A stretch of 44,426 nucleotides of DNA from Solirubrobacterales bacterium (GCA_019240115.1 JAFAYV010000074.1:1-44426), one strand, 5' to 3'. Positions 7,397 to 15,220 are shown, numbered from the stretch's first letter. Numbers and translations: made by a program. The notes: generated by a model not told the origin, from the sequence alone.

Positions 7397-7402
7397 AGTA
7401 TG
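7397..7402 (-). promoter_or_regulatory. -10 element of a leaderless VOC transcript
   Basis: CATACT on the minus strand lies 6 nt before ATG 7390, placing the transcription start at or next to the start codon. No convincing -35 was seen. Confidence 0.5.
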
Positions 7403-7458
7403 ACCGGACGACTGATCAATCGCTCGGCCGGAGCAGAGCCTGTGTCCGGAAGGTCGGT

Positions 7459-8043
7459 TCACCGGGCAGGCCGGTCCAGGCGGCGTCTGCGGGTCTTGGC
7501 CAGATTGCCGCATCCGGCCATCGAGCACCAGCGGCGGCTCGCGTTCTTGCTCGTGTCCAGGACATACCAGCCGCAGTCCGGGTTGGCGCAGCGGTGGATC
7601 CGTGAGCTCATCGGGCCGCTGAGCAGGTCCAGCGCCGTGACGGCGACGGTGTGGCGCACCGTCGCCAGGTGCGAGGGATCCCATGACCAGCCGAGGACTC
7701 CATCCGCCGCCGGGACGAGGCGGCCGTTGGCGTAGGCGTTCGCGGCGGCGTCGGCGAGCGCGTCGGTGTCACGGAGGGCGAGGGGCCGGTCCTCGGTCAG
7801 GGCAGCGAGGAGCTCGAGCAGGTGAGCCCGGAGCGCGAGCGCCCTGGCGAGCTCCTGCGGCGCGGCGGTGGCGGTGTCGTCGAGAGCCGCGACGCGGACG
7901 CCCCAACGTCGGAGGTCGTCGGTGCTGCGCAGAGTGTCCTCGGGATGGTCGCCGGTGCGGTCCTCGATGGTGTTGGCGAAGTCCAGCGCGAGATGGCCGC
8001 CGAGCAGCGAGATCGTGGCGACGTCAGCGCGCCCACCAGTCAA
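7459..8043 (-). CDS. CGNR zinc-finger protein with ABATE domain (putative regulator)
   Basis: A 194-residue protein. The N-terminal ABATE-type domain begins with LLGGHLALDFANTIEDR. The C-terminal CGNR zinc finger reads RCANPDCGWYVLDTSKN, then RWCSMAGCGNLAKTRR, giving the four cysteine ligands and the basic tail. Such proteins are abundant in actinomycetes and are presumed DNA-binding regulators. The predicted start is TTG at 8043; no ATG or GTG fits upstream of the conserved GGHLALDFANT. It is divergent from an EamA exporter only 39 nt away, with a short palindrome between, so it probably controls that exporter and itself. Confidence 0.85.
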   Translation of the reverse strand: MTGGRADVATISLLGGHLALDFANTIEDRTGDHPEDTLRSTDDLRRWGVRVAALDDTATAAPQELARALALRAHLLELLAALTEDRPLALRDTDALADAAANAYANGRLVPAADGVLGWSWDPSHLATVRHTVAVTALDLLSGPMSSRIHRCANPDCGWYVLDTSKNASRRWCSMAGCGNLAKTRRRRLDRPAR

Positions 8044-8075
8044 ACGCGTTTTGCTGGGGTCGACGGCGCTACCAT
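8042..8075. promoter_or_regulatory. Divergent CGNR/EamA control region
   Basis: AAACGCGTTT (8042-8051) is a perfect 10-bp palindrome at the CGNR start. TACCAT (8070-8075) is a -10 for the plus strand, 7 nt before the EamA ATG at 8083, with a poor -35 (TTTTGC, 8049-8054). The palindrome would overlap that -35. Confidence 0.45.
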
Positions 8076-8082
8076 CGAAACG

Positions 8083-9009
8083 ATGTTAGGCGGTGTTCAG
8101 CATCTCCCCGACCGGACTCGCGGATCGGTGCAGCTGCTGTCCAGGCCGGTGCCGTTAGCGGTGTTCGGCGCCTCGTGCATCGCGTTCTCCGCCCCGTTGG
8201 TCGCGTTGTCGCACGCGAATGCGGCGACGGCGTCGGTCTTTCGCTGCCTGCTCGCGGTGCCGCTGCTCAGCGGACTCGCGGCCCGCGAGGCGCGTGGCGG
8301 CCGGCCCCGCTGCCGACGCACGCGGCTGCTGGCGTTCGCGGCGGGGGCGTTGCTGGGGGGTGACCTGCTGTTGTGGAGCCAGGCGATCGGCGAGGTGGGC
8401 GCGGGCGTCTCGACGGTGGTGGTCAACGTCCAGGTGCTGCTCGTCCCGTTGCTCGCGCTGGCTATCGACCGGGAGCCGCTGACACGCCGCTTCGGCGTGG
8501 CCGTGGTGCCGATGCTCGTGGGGGTGGCCATGGCCGCCGGCGTGGGCGTGCAGGCGCTGGGGTCCGATCCGCCGCTCGGGACCGCCCACGCCGTGCTCGC
8601 GGCGGGCTGCTACGCGGGCTACCTGTCCCTCCTGCGGCGCGGCGCGACGGTGGGGCGCCCGCTCGCGGCGCTGCGTGACATCACGCTCACCGCCGGCGCG
8701 GTCAGCCTGGTTGCCGGTGCCCTGTGGCAGGGCATCGACCTGGCGCCGTCATGGGCGGCGTTCGGGTGGCTGCTGGCGCTCGCGATCAGCGGTCAGGTGC
8801 TCGGCTGGCTGGCGCTCGCGACCGCGCTACCGCGTCTCTCGGCCCGCGTCGGCTCGTCGCTGCTGCTCCTGCAGCCCGTCGGGGCCGTGCTGCTGGGCAT
8901 CCTGCTGCTCTCCCAGACGCCCGCCGCGATCCAGCTCGGCGGGTGCGTGCTCGTGCTGATCGCGGTCGCCGTGGCCACCATGCATGACCGAGACGCCGAG
9001 ACGCCGTGA
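8083..9009 (+). CDS. EamA/DMT-superfamily transporter
   Basis: A 308-residue inner-membrane protein with about ten transmembrane segments arranged as two EamA repeats. The first covers VFGASCIAFSAPLVALSHAN to LLVPLLALAIDREPLTRR, and the second GTAHAVLAAGCYAGYLSLLRR to LLLQPVGAVLLGILLLSQTP. Length and the second-repeat signature (a Gln-Pro turn followed by a glycine-rich helix) match the family. ATG 8083 is chosen because a -10 element lies 7 nt upstream and the longer frame from 7822 overlaps the divergent CGNR gene. Substrate unknown; EamA proteins typically export amino acids or metabolites. Probably regulated by the adjacent CGNR protein. Confidence 0.88.
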   Translation: MLGGVQHLPDRTRGSVQLLSRPVPLAVFGASCIAFSAPLVALSHANAATASVFRCLLAVPLLSGLAAREARGGRPRCRRTRLLAFAAGALLGGDLLLWSQAIGEVGAGVSTVVVNVQVLLVPLLALAIDREPLTRRFGVAVVPMLVGVAMAAGVGVQALGSDPPLGTAHAVLAAGCYAGYLSLLRRGATVGRPLAALRDITLTAGAVSLVAGALWQGIDLAPSWAAFGWLLALAISGQVLGWLALATALPRLSARVGSSLLLLQPVGAVLLGILLLSQTPAAIQLGGCVLVLIAVAVATMHDRDAETP

Positions 9010-9048
9010 CCGGGATCGACGCCGACGCGCTGCGCCTGCTGACGGCGG

Positions 9049-9068
9049 GATGCGGCCGCGGGCGCATC
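9049..9068. terminator. Hairpin between convergent genes
   Basis: GATGCG and CGCATC form a 6-bp stem around an 8-nt G+C-rich loop, 40 nt after the EamA stop and 70 nt from the convergent aldo/keto reductase stop. There is no U tract, so intrinsic termination is uncertain. Confidence 0.35.
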
Positions 9069-9138
9069 TCAACGACCGACATTGTGGACTGCTCGAGGTC
9101 ACCCGCTCGCGCCCCTCTGAGGCGGCTGCCGGCGCTCG

Positions 9139-10032
9139 TCAGTCGTGGGCGGATGCCATCGGGTCGCCGAGCTGAGTCGCGTTCTGGAGGTCGGCGAGGT
9201 CGCGCTCGTCGAGTTCGATGTCCGCCGCGGCCATGTTCTCTTCGAGGTGCGCCACCGACGTGGTGCCGGGAATCAGGAGCATCCGCTCGTAGCGGGACAG
9301 CAGCCAGGCGAGCGCAACCTGCGTCACGGTGATCCGGTTGCGCTGCGCGACCCCGGCGATGACCGGATCCCGGGCCAGCTGCGCAGGGCCGCCCGTGAAC
9401 GCCGAGCCGAGCGGGAAGTAGGGCACGAACGCGATCTCCCGCTGCATGCACAGCTCGAGCACGTCCTCGCCGGAGCGGTTGACGACGCTGTAGGAGTTCT
9501 GCACCTCGGCGATGTCGACCAGCTCGAGCGCACGGCGGACGGCGTCGGCACCGGCCTCGCTGATGCCGATCAGGTCGAGCTTGCCCTCCCGGCGCAGGTC
9601 CTCGAGCATGCCGAGCTGCTCGGCCAGCAGGTCGCCGGAGGCTGCGGAGTCCATCAGACGGAGGTTGACGAGGTCCATTCGCTCCACCTGGAGGGAGCGG
9701 AGGTTGTCCTCGACGCCGGTCCGCAGCTCGGCGGGACTCTGGGCGGGTAGCCACCCGCCCTGCTCGTCGCGGCGACCACCGACCTTGGTGACGAGCCTCA
9801 GGTGCTCCGGATACGGATACAGCGTCTCGTGGATCAGGTCGTTGACGACATCCGGGCCGTAGTACTGAGCGGTATCGATGTGGTCGACGCCGAGCTCGAT
9901 CGCCCGGCGCAGTACGGCGCGCGCGGCATCCGAATCCCGCGGCGGGCCGAAGACGCCGGGGCCGGCGAGCTGCATCGCGCCGAAGCCGATGCGGTTGACG
10001 GGCTTGTCGCCCAGGAGAGATGTCGTGTTCAT
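9139..10032 (-). CDS. Aldo/keto reductase family oxidoreductase
   Basis: A 297-residue (alpha/beta)8 NADPH-dependent oxidoreductase, from the N-terminal strand VNRIGFGAMQLAG to the cofactor region LLIPGTTSVAHLEENMAA. Three of the four tetrad residues are visible: Asp53 and Tyr58 in HIDTAQYYG, and Lys83 in LVTKVGG. The usual His on the next strand is Asn123 (DLVNLRL), a substitution I recall in an actinobacterial subgroup. ATG at 10032 is preferred over longer starts because it aligns with family N-termini. Substrate unknown. It lies downstream of, and in the same direction as, the hemerythrin gene, with a 61-nt gap. Confidence 0.9.
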   Translation of the reverse strand: MNTTSLLGDKPVNRIGFGAMQLAGPGVFGPPRDSDAARAVLRRAIELGVDHIDTAQYYGPDVVNDLIHETLYPYPEHLRLVTKVGGRRDEQGGWLPAQSPAELRTGVEDNLRSLQVERMDLVNLRLMDSAASGDLLAEQLGMLEDLRREGKLDLIGISEAGADAVRRALELVDIAEVQNSYSVVNRSGEDVLELCMQREIAFVPYFPLGSAFTGGPAQLARDPVIAGVAQRNRITVTQVALAWLLSRYERMLLIPGTTSVAHLEENMAAADIELDERDLADLQNATQLGDPMASAHD

Positions 10033-10093
10033 GCCGACAGCTTGCCCCTCTGAGCTCGGCCGGACAAGTCGTCTGACGAATCGGGGTGCGGCG

Positions 10094-10534
10094 TCACGAC
10101 TCCTGCGCCGCCCGGCGTTGCAGCGCCTCGGCCACGGCGGCCAGCTCGTCTGCACCGAGAGCGGCCTCGATCAGCGCAAACAGCTGGCGCTCCTCCAGAC
10201 GCACGTGCATCTCGATCAGCTCGCCGAGCTCGGCCAGCAGCGACGTGGAGGGTGCGGCATGGTCGAGCGCGTGCACACGCTGGCGAATCGCGACGTGATC
10301 GCAGAGTGCCTGCGCCAGAAGCGGATGGTGTGGGTCGCCGTGCGCGGCGTACGCGGGAAAGAGGATCTCCTCCTCGGCCCGGAAGTGCGCCCGCCCCTCG
10401 TGGACCCAGTACGAGGTCAGGGCCGCCAGCGCCTCGGCGATCGTGTCCTCCGACGCGCGGGTCAGCGTGCGCGCGACGACGAGCGCGTGGTGGTGATCGT
10501 GCGACAGCGAGATGAGGGCCGGGTCGCGCTTCAC
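10094..10534 (-). CDS. Hemerythrin HHE-domain protein
   Basis: A 146-residue four-helix protein with the diiron ligand set of HHE hemerythrins: His residues in SLSHDHHHAL, H-x3-E in HFRAEEEILFP, a His in ALCDHVAIRQ, and HVRLEERQLF near the C-terminus. Related proteins bind O2 or NO, or repair iron-sulfur clusters (YtfE/Ric type). It starts with GTG overlapping the stop of the upstream regulator (GTGA), so the two are translationally coupled. That regulator has a cysteine triad typical of iron-sulfur sensing, and together they suggest a nitric-oxide or redox response pair. The functional reading is inference; the fold is well supported. Confidence 0.9.
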   Translation of the reverse strand: MKRDPALISLSHDHHHALVVARTLTRASEDTIAEALAALTSYWVHEGRAHFRAEEEILFPAYAAHGDPHHPLLAQALCDHVAIRQRVHALDHAAPSTSLLAELGELIEMHVRLEERQLFALIEAALGADELAAVAEALQRRAAQES

Positions 10535-11229
10535 GACGTGCCGACGTCCTGAAGCCGCTCGAGTCCCTCCGTCGCGAGCCGCCCCTCGAGCTCGATCAGG
10601 CAGCCGGCGGTCGCTGGATCGTCCGGCGCGAACCCCGTGAGGGTGCCGGTCGGATCGAGCTCATCGAGCAGACCCCGGGTCATGCCGCGATGCAGGCCGC
10701 AGACGACCTGGGGGTTCTCGCGCACCGCGTCGCGATACGGGCAGTTGCCCAGCCGATAGGTCAGCCGGCCCGGCACGCGCGATTCGCGTCGCGGCGCGAA
10801 GCCCAGGGCGGCGAGCGTCGCGTGCAGCCTGCGCTCGGGGCGCGTGGCGGCTCTGGGAGCGAGCTCGCGGCCGATCTGGCGCCCGATCGACTCGACGTTG
10901 CGCATGCTCGTCGGTCCCGGCGTGATCGCTCGGGCGAGCCATCGCCCGAGCTGCGCATACGCGGTCGGTGGCTCGCCCCCCGGTCGCGCGCCGGGGGAGA
11001 TCAGCCACAGGTCGCGCGGTCGGCCCCGCGAGGCGCGTTCCCGCTCGCGAGTGACCAGCTCCTCGTCTCGGAGCCGGTCGAGATGCAGGCGCACGCCGTT
11101 GGGGTGCAGTCCCAAGCGCTCGGCCAGCTCGTCGGTCGAGGCGGGACGGCGCAGCTCGCGCAACAACTCGAACACGCGCGCGCGGGTGGGCTGGGCGAGC
11201 GGATCCTCGGGTCGGGCGGGAACGTCCAT
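10531..11229 (-). CDS. SufR-like winged-helix regulator with cysteine triad
   Basis: A 232-residue protein. The N-terminal ArsR/DeoR-like winged helix contains TDELAERLGLHPNGVRLHLDR and a basic wing ERERASRGRPRDLW. The C-terminal domain carries NCPYRDAV (Cys163), QVVCGLHRG (Cys177) and TAGC (Cys210), spaced C-x13-C-x32-C, like the iron-sulfur ligands of SufR-type repressors. It probably senses iron-sulfur status, NO or oxidants. ATG 11229 is chosen because a -10 (TAAAAA) sits just upstream; GTG at 11253 would add 8 residues but lies inside the inverted repeat. It is coupled to the hemerythrin gene by a 4-nt overlap. Confidence 0.82.
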   Translation of the reverse strand: MDVPARPEDPLAQPTRARVFELLRELRRPASTDELAERLGLHPNGVRLHLDRLRDEELVTRERERASRGRPRDLWLISPGARPGGEPPTAYAQLGRWLARAITPGPTSMRNVESIGRQIGRELAPRAATRPERRLHATLAALGFAPRRESRVPGRLTYRLGNCPYRDAVRENPQVVCGLHRGMTRGLLDELDPTGTLTGFAPDDPATAGCLIELEGRLATEGLERLQDVGTS

Positions 11230-11242
11230 CCGGGTCAGCCAA

Positions 11243-11268
11243 TTTTTACACACTCAGGCTGTGAAAAG
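11243..11268. promoter_or_regulatory. Promoter and inverted repeat before the SufR-like gene
   Basis: TTTTACACA (11244-11252) and TGTGAAAAG (11260-11268) form an imperfect 9-bp inverted repeat around CTCAGGC. The minus-strand -10 TAAAAA (11248-11243) lies inside the left arm. This is a plausible autoregulatory operator. Confidence 0.5.
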
Positions 11269-11360
11269 TTGGTCGAACTCCGGTATTTTTCCAGGCGCCG
11301 ACTACTACTGTCAGCCCGTGGCGTGACCGGTGCGGACTGAAATCCGGGGCCACACCCTCG

Positions 11361-11831
11361 GTGAACGATGACACCGCAGCGCTGTTCCTCCATCTCCTCG
11401 GCGTGCTCCTGTTCGTCGGAGGGATCATCCTGGCCGGGGCGGCGTTTGAGTTCGCCCGGAGACGGCAGACGCCCGCCGAGATCCACCTGCTTCTCACCAT
11501 GACGCGCGCGGGGGTGGCGCTCGTCGCCGTCGGGAGCCTCCTTCTGGGCCTCTTCGGGCTGTGGCTCGTCCACCTCGGCGGCTTCGGCTACGCCAGCGGC
11601 TGGGTCGACGCGTCGATCGCCCTGTACGTGGTCGCGCTCGCCCTGGGCGCGCTCGGCGGACAACGCCCCAAGCAGGCCCGACGCCTCGCGTCGCAGCTGA
11701 CCGCCGCCCGCGCCCCCGCCAGCGAGGAGCTGCGGGCCCTGCTGAACGATCGCCTCTCCCGCACGGCGAACTACGCCTCCCTCGTCGCGATCCTGGCAGT
11801 CCTCGTCCTCATGGTCTTCAGACCGGGATGA
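11361..11831 (+). CDS. DUF2269-like small integral membrane protein
   Basis: A 156-residue protein with four predicted membrane helices: LFLHLLGVLLFVGGIILAGA, AGVALVAVGSLLLGLFGLWL, WVDASIALYVVALALGALGG and a C-terminal NYASLVAILAVLVLMVFRPG. A His in the first helix and the RTANYAS segment before the last fit the DUF2269 family, for which no function is established. It starts at GTG 11361 and ends 12 nt before the convergent sugar symporter gene. It is divergent from the SufR-like regulator, so the inverted repeat at 11244-11268 could also affect it; the distance (about 95 nt) makes this uncertain. Confidence 0.7.
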   Translation: MNDDTAALFLHLLGVLLFVGGIILAGAAFEFARRRQTPAEIHLLLTMTRAGVALVAVGSLLLGLFGLWLVHLGGFGYASGWVDASIALYVVALALGALGGQRPKQARRLASQLTAARAPASEELRALLNDRLSRTANYASLVAILAVLVLMVFRPG

Positions 11832-11843
11832 CGTGCCGACTAC

Positions 11844-13313
11844 TCAGCCCGGCGACGCCACCTGCTCGGCGGAGGCCGACGTCGCGCCGTCGCCTCGATC
11901 GGGCCAGCGTCGCCCCGACGTCCAGTACTCGTCGATGTCCTCGAGCGCGTGGCCCTTGGTCTCGGGGACGAGCAGGCGGACGAATCCGATGCCCAGCACG
12001 GCGAACCCCGCATAGATCCAGAACACCACGTCCTTGCCCAGGGCGTTGACCAACGACAGGAAGGTCAGCGTCACGAGCAGGTTGGCCGACCAGTTGGCGA
12101 CGGTGGCGGCGCTTGCGCCCGAGGCGCGCAGGCGATTAGGGAACAGCTCGGCGGTCATCAGCCAGAACAGCGGCGAGATGCTGAGCGAGTAGCAGCCGAT
12201 GTAGACGACGAGGATCGCCAGCACGCCCAGCCCCCAGCTCGCCGCCCCGAAGTGGAAGGCGAGCCCGAGCAGGACGAGCATGCTCCCCATGCCGGTCAGG
12301 CCGAAGTAGAACAGCGCCCGGCGGCCGACGACGTCGACGAGCACGATCGTGGGCAGGACGAAGACGAACAGCACCACGCCGATGACCATCTCCGCGATGA
12401 GCCCGCCCGAGCCGGCCGAGATCCCGGCGTAGCCGAAGATCGTCGGACCGTAGAAGAGCACCGTGTTGGGCCCGACGAACTGCTGGAGGATGGCGAGCCC
12501 GACGCCGGCGATGAGCGCCCCGCGCAGACCCGGGCGCAGCAGCTCGCGGAACGACGCTCGCTTGGTCTGCTCGAGGTCCTCGCGCAGCAGCTCCATCTCC
12601 GCGTCCTTGGAGCGGGGATTGACGCGCGCCATGACCTCGTCGGCCTCATCCCAGCGATCCTGCATGGCCAGCCAACGCGGGGTGTGGGACATGTAGAGCA
12701 TGCCGACCGCGAGCCCGATTCCCGGCACGACCGCGGCGGCGAACATCGGGCGCCAGCCCCAACCGGCGGTGAAGAAGATGTAGTCGAGCACGTAGGAGAT
12801 GAAGATCCCGAGCGAGATCGCGAGCTGCTGGAGAATGACCAGGCCGCCGCGGATCTCGACCGGCGCGAGCTCGGCGATGTAGGTCGGGACGATCATCGAC
12901 GACGCTCCGACCGCAAAGCCGACGATGATGCGGAAGATGTCGAAGAGCAGCAGGCTCGGCGCGAGCGCGGTGAGGATCGCGCCGATGGAATAGACGACCG
13001 CAAGGCCGAGCAGCGCGAACCGTCGACTGACACGGTCGGCAAGCCGGCCGCCGACGATGCCGCCGAGGATCGCCCCGATGAGGACCGCCGAGACCGCCAG
13101 CTCCTCGCTGCCCGCGCTGAGGTGCCAATGGGCCTTGAGCAGGTTCTCGGCGCCGGAGATGACGCCGATGTCGTAACCGAACAGCATGCCGCCGAGGGCG
13201 GCCACTGCGGCCACCAGGTAGGCGTATCTCGGCGTCGAGCGGATTACGTCCCAGCGCAGCTGGTCGCGAAGCCCTCCGGTCTTCCGGTTCTCGGTGCCGT
13301 CGTTGGTCATCAC
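11844..13313 (-). CDS. Sugar porter MFS symporter (sugar/H+)
   Basis: A 489-residue, 12-helix sugar transporter. Family signatures in order: GGMLFGYDIGVISGAENLL (helix 1), RLADRVSRR (loop 2-3), PTYIAELAPVEIRGGLV (the PESPR-like loop), GVGLAILQQFVGPNTVLFYGP (helix 7, with the sugar-binding QQ-x4-N motif), DVVGRRALF (loop 8-9) and VPETKGHALEDID at the C-terminal end. Similar proteins import glucose, galactose, xylose or myo-inositol with a proton. The upstream region carries a perfect LacI-family palindrome about 100 nt before the start, so expression is probably sugar-induced. The repressor is not encoded in this window. Confidence 0.93.
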   Translation of the reverse strand: MMTNDGTENRKTGGLRDQLRWDVIRSTPRYAYLVAAVAALGGMLFGYDIGVISGAENLLKAHWHLSAGSEELAVSAVLIGAILGGIVGGRLADRVSRRFALLGLAVVYSIGAILTALAPSLLLFDIFRIIVGFAVGASSMIVPTYIAELAPVEIRGGLVILQQLAISLGIFISYVLDYIFFTAGWGWRPMFAAAVVPGIGLAVGMLYMSHTPRWLAMQDRWDEADEVMARVNPRSKDAEMELLREDLEQTKRASFRELLRPGLRGALIAGVGLAILQQFVGPNTVLFYGPTIFGYAGISAGSGGLIAEMVIGVVLFVFVLPTIVLVDVVGRRALFYFGLTGMGSMLVLLGLAFHFGAASWGLGVLAILVVYIGCYSLSISPLFWLMTAELFPNRLRASGASAATVANWSANLLVTLTFLSLVNALGKDVVFWIYAGFAVLGIGFVRLLVPETKGHALEDIDEYWTSGRRWPDRGDGATSASAEQVASPG

Positions 13314-13411
13314 CGCTCCTCTCTGCGAAGCCGCGCCATCGCGGCGGCGTCGCGGTCAACCGATCTCTCCTCTTTCCTTGGCTTCCCCCGGACGACGACC
13401 TCAACCATAAA

Positions 13412-13427
13412 TTGTGAGCGCTCACAA
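13412..13427. promoter_or_regulatory. LacI-family operator, perfect palindrome
   Basis: TTGTGAGCGCTCACAA is a 16-bp perfect palindrome with the central CG of LacI/GalR operators; it matches the core of the idealised symmetric lac operator. It lies 99 nt upstream of the sugar symporter ATG. Confidence 0.8.
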
Positions 13428-13502
13428 CCGAGGCCGGACGGCGGGTGCGACGCTGCGCCGGCGGCGATCCGCGCACGGCCTGTCAGCGGTGAGCGGCGCG
13501 GG

Positions 13503-13862
13503 TCAGTGCTCGCCCGAGACGAGATCCCAGGCCCGCCGGAGCTTGGCGGTCAGGCCGTGGTCGGGAGGGTTGGCCGGGTCGGCGCGGATCACCGCCGGAT
13601 TGGCCGTCGGCCGCGGCAGGCGCTCACACTCCTCGGTCGTGCGCCGCAGGACGACGCCGCGCTCGTGGATCTCGGCGACGTCGTCGGCGTCGGCGAAGCG
13701 ATGCCCGTCGCCGCGGTGCTCGACGACGACGATCCCGTCGAAGACGTCCTCGGCCTCGTCGGCGAGCACGTGCACCACGGTGCCGATCCGTTCCTGCTCA
13801 GAGCTGAGCACCGGCGTGCCGCGCTCCAGGGCCTCGTAGGAGATCGGCGAACCCAGCTCCAT
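13503..13862 (-). CDS. PRC-barrel-like conserved hypothetical protein
   Basis: A 119-residue soluble protein. Residues 1 to about 75 look like a small PRC-barrel-type beta domain: it begins MELGSPISYEALERGTPVL, then QERIGTVVHVLADEAEDVFDGIVV and FADADDVAEIHERGVVL. The C-terminal part (LPRPTANPAVIRADPANPP) is proline-rich with no recognised domain. I know of no established function; PRC-barrel proteins often sit on membranes or ribosomes. ATG 13862 is preceded by TATGCT and 8 nt, consistent with a leaderless transcript. It lies downstream of the sugar symporter's control region but is transcribed toward it, so it is probably an independent unit. Confidence 0.65.
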   Translation of the reverse strand: MELGSPISYEALERGTPVLSSEQERIGTVVHVLADEAEDVFDGIVVVEHRGDGHRFADADDVAEIHERGVVLRRTTEECERLPRPTANPAVIRADPANPPDHGLTAKLRRAWDLVSGEH

Positions 13863-13870
13863 TGCGGCGG

Positions 13871-13876
13871 AGCATA
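13871..13876 (-). promoter_or_regulatory. -10 element before the PRC-barrel-like gene
   Basis: TATGCT on the minus strand, 8 nt before ATG 13862, implies a near-leaderless mRNA. The -35 is unclear. Confidence 0.45.
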
Positions 13877-13977
13877 GGGGTGTTTGACTATGGGCGGCGA
13901 GCTCGACCTCCCTGGGCGCCAGTGCGTGGCGCGATCAGCCGTGGCGCTCGAGATGTCGTTCTCCGCTTTGGCCCGGC

Positions 13978-13983
13978 GATACT
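13978..13983 (+). promoter_or_regulatory. -10 element of the leaderless ltrA transcript
   Basis: GATACT lies exactly 6 nt before GTG 13990; no Shine-Dalgarno is present. This is the same geometry as at 7390, 31225 and 43267. Confidence 0.5.
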
Positions 13984-13989
13984 TGAGCG

Positions 13990-15183
13990 GTGACCGAGCC
14001 CGCGGCGGCCGCGCCCGAGGACGACGAGACGCCCAACGAGCGCGAGACGGGCTCGGTCGAGCTGCTCTGGGATCTCGTGTTCGTCTTCGCGGTCACCCAG
14101 GTCACGACGCTCTTCGCCGCGGACCCGTCGTGGAAGCGGTTCGGGCAGTCGATGATCGTGCTCGCGCTCATCTGGTGGGCATGGTCGGCGTTCGTCTGGG
14201 CGACCGACGCGCTCGAGCCCGAGTCGCTGTCGCTGCGCCGCCAGCTGCTGATCGCCACCGTGCTCATCTTCGTCGCCGGACTGTCGCTGCCGCACGCCTT
14301 CGGGGACGAGGTGTGGCCGTTCGCGATCGCCTATGTGCTCGTGCGCTTCATCCATCTGTGGATGTACGCCGACGCGAGCCGCGGCGGGACCGCCGCGCGA
14401 CCGGCGATCCTCGGCTTCGCGATCTCGGTCGGCGCCGGCATGCTGCTGCTGCTCGTCGGCGCGGCGCTCGGGGGGGTCGGCCAGGTCGTGCTCTGGCTCG
14501 CCGCGCTGGCGATCGACTACGGGGGCCCGGGGTGGCTGACCCGGGCGCGGTTGCGGGGGCTGCAGCGGGTCGCCGTTGCGCACTTCGCCGACCGCTACGG
14601 CGACTTCATCATCATCTGCCTCGGAGAGTCGATCGTCGCCATCGGGGTGGGCGTCTCCGAGCGCGGGCACGCGCTGAGCGCCGCGCTCGTCGTCATCGCC
14701 ACCCTCGGCGTCCTGATCGCGCTGGCGATGTGGTGGACCTACTTCGACGCGATCGCGGCACGGGCCCAAGAGCGTCTGCGCGGGCACGTCGATCCGGTGC
14801 TGGCCGCCTCGGACGCCTACAGCTACCTGCACCTGATCATCGTCGCCGGGATCATCATCTTCGCCGGCGCAATCAAGGTCGTCGTCCACAACCGGCTCGG
14901 TCAGCCGATGCCCGCGGCCGGTCGGCTCGCCTTCGACGGCGGCATCGCGACCTACCTCATCGGCGTCGCCGTCTTCCGCCTGCGCCTCCTCGGCGAGCAC
15001 AGCCCCGCGCGGCTGACCACCGCGGCGGTGCTGGCCGCGAGCGCGATCCTCGGCGGCGACCTGCCGGCGTGGCTGATCACGGCGAGCGCGACCGCCGTGA
15101 TGCTCGCGCTGTGTGCGGTGGAGTTCTCGGCGCGGCGCCGCCAGACGGCCTCGGCCGTCCGCGGCGCGCCCGCTCAGACCTGA
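13990..15183 (+). CDS. LtrA family (low-temperature requirement A) membrane protein
   Basis: A 397-residue polytopic membrane protein with about 11-12 hydrophobic segments. LtrA hallmarks are the opening SVELLWDLVFVFAVTQVT, the R-F-I-H segment VLVRFIHLWMYADASR, and HFADRYGDFIIICLGESIVA, which carries the conserved Glu-Ser near the middle, followed by AMWWTYFD. The family was named from a Listeria cold-sensitive mutant; its transport or enzymatic activity is unknown. The GTG start lies 6 nt after GATACT and fits the family N-terminus after a short acidic stretch. It ends next to a strong hairpin that separates it from the convergent oxidoreductase gene. Confidence 0.9.
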   Translation: MTEPAAAAPEDDETPNERETGSVELLWDLVFVFAVTQVTTLFAADPSWKRFGQSMIVLALIWWAWSAFVWATDALEPESLSLRRQLLIATVLIFVAGLSLPHAFGDEVWPFAIAYVLVRFIHLWMYADASRGGTAARPAILGFAISVGAGMLLLLVGAALGGVGQVVLWLAALAIDYGGPGWLTRARLRGLQRVAVAHFADRYGDFIIICLGESIVAIGVGVSERGHALSAALVVIATLGVLIALAMWWTYFDAIAARAQERLRGHVDPVLAASDAYSYLHLIIVAGIIIFAGAIKVVVHNRLGQPMPAAGRLAFDGGIATYLIGVAVFRLRLLGEHSPARLTTAAVLAASAILGGDLPAWLITASATAVMLALCAVEFSARRRQTASAVRGAPAQT

Positions 15184-15198
15184 GCGAGCTCGCCCGCC

Positions 15199-15220
15199 TC
15201 GGCCGTCGGCTGACGGCCGA
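15199..15220. terminator. Bidirectional hairpin between ltrA and an oxidoreductase gene
   Basis: TCGGCCGTC-GGCT-GACGGCCGA is a perfect 9-bp stem with a 4-nt loop, 16 nt after the ltrA stop in a convergent gap. There is no U tract, as is common for actinobacterial terminators. Confidence 0.55.

Noticed and set aside
9006-9138. Small plus-strand ORF after the EamA gene
   Set aside because: No ribosome-binding site or homology; it overlaps a hairpin and the convergent gene end.
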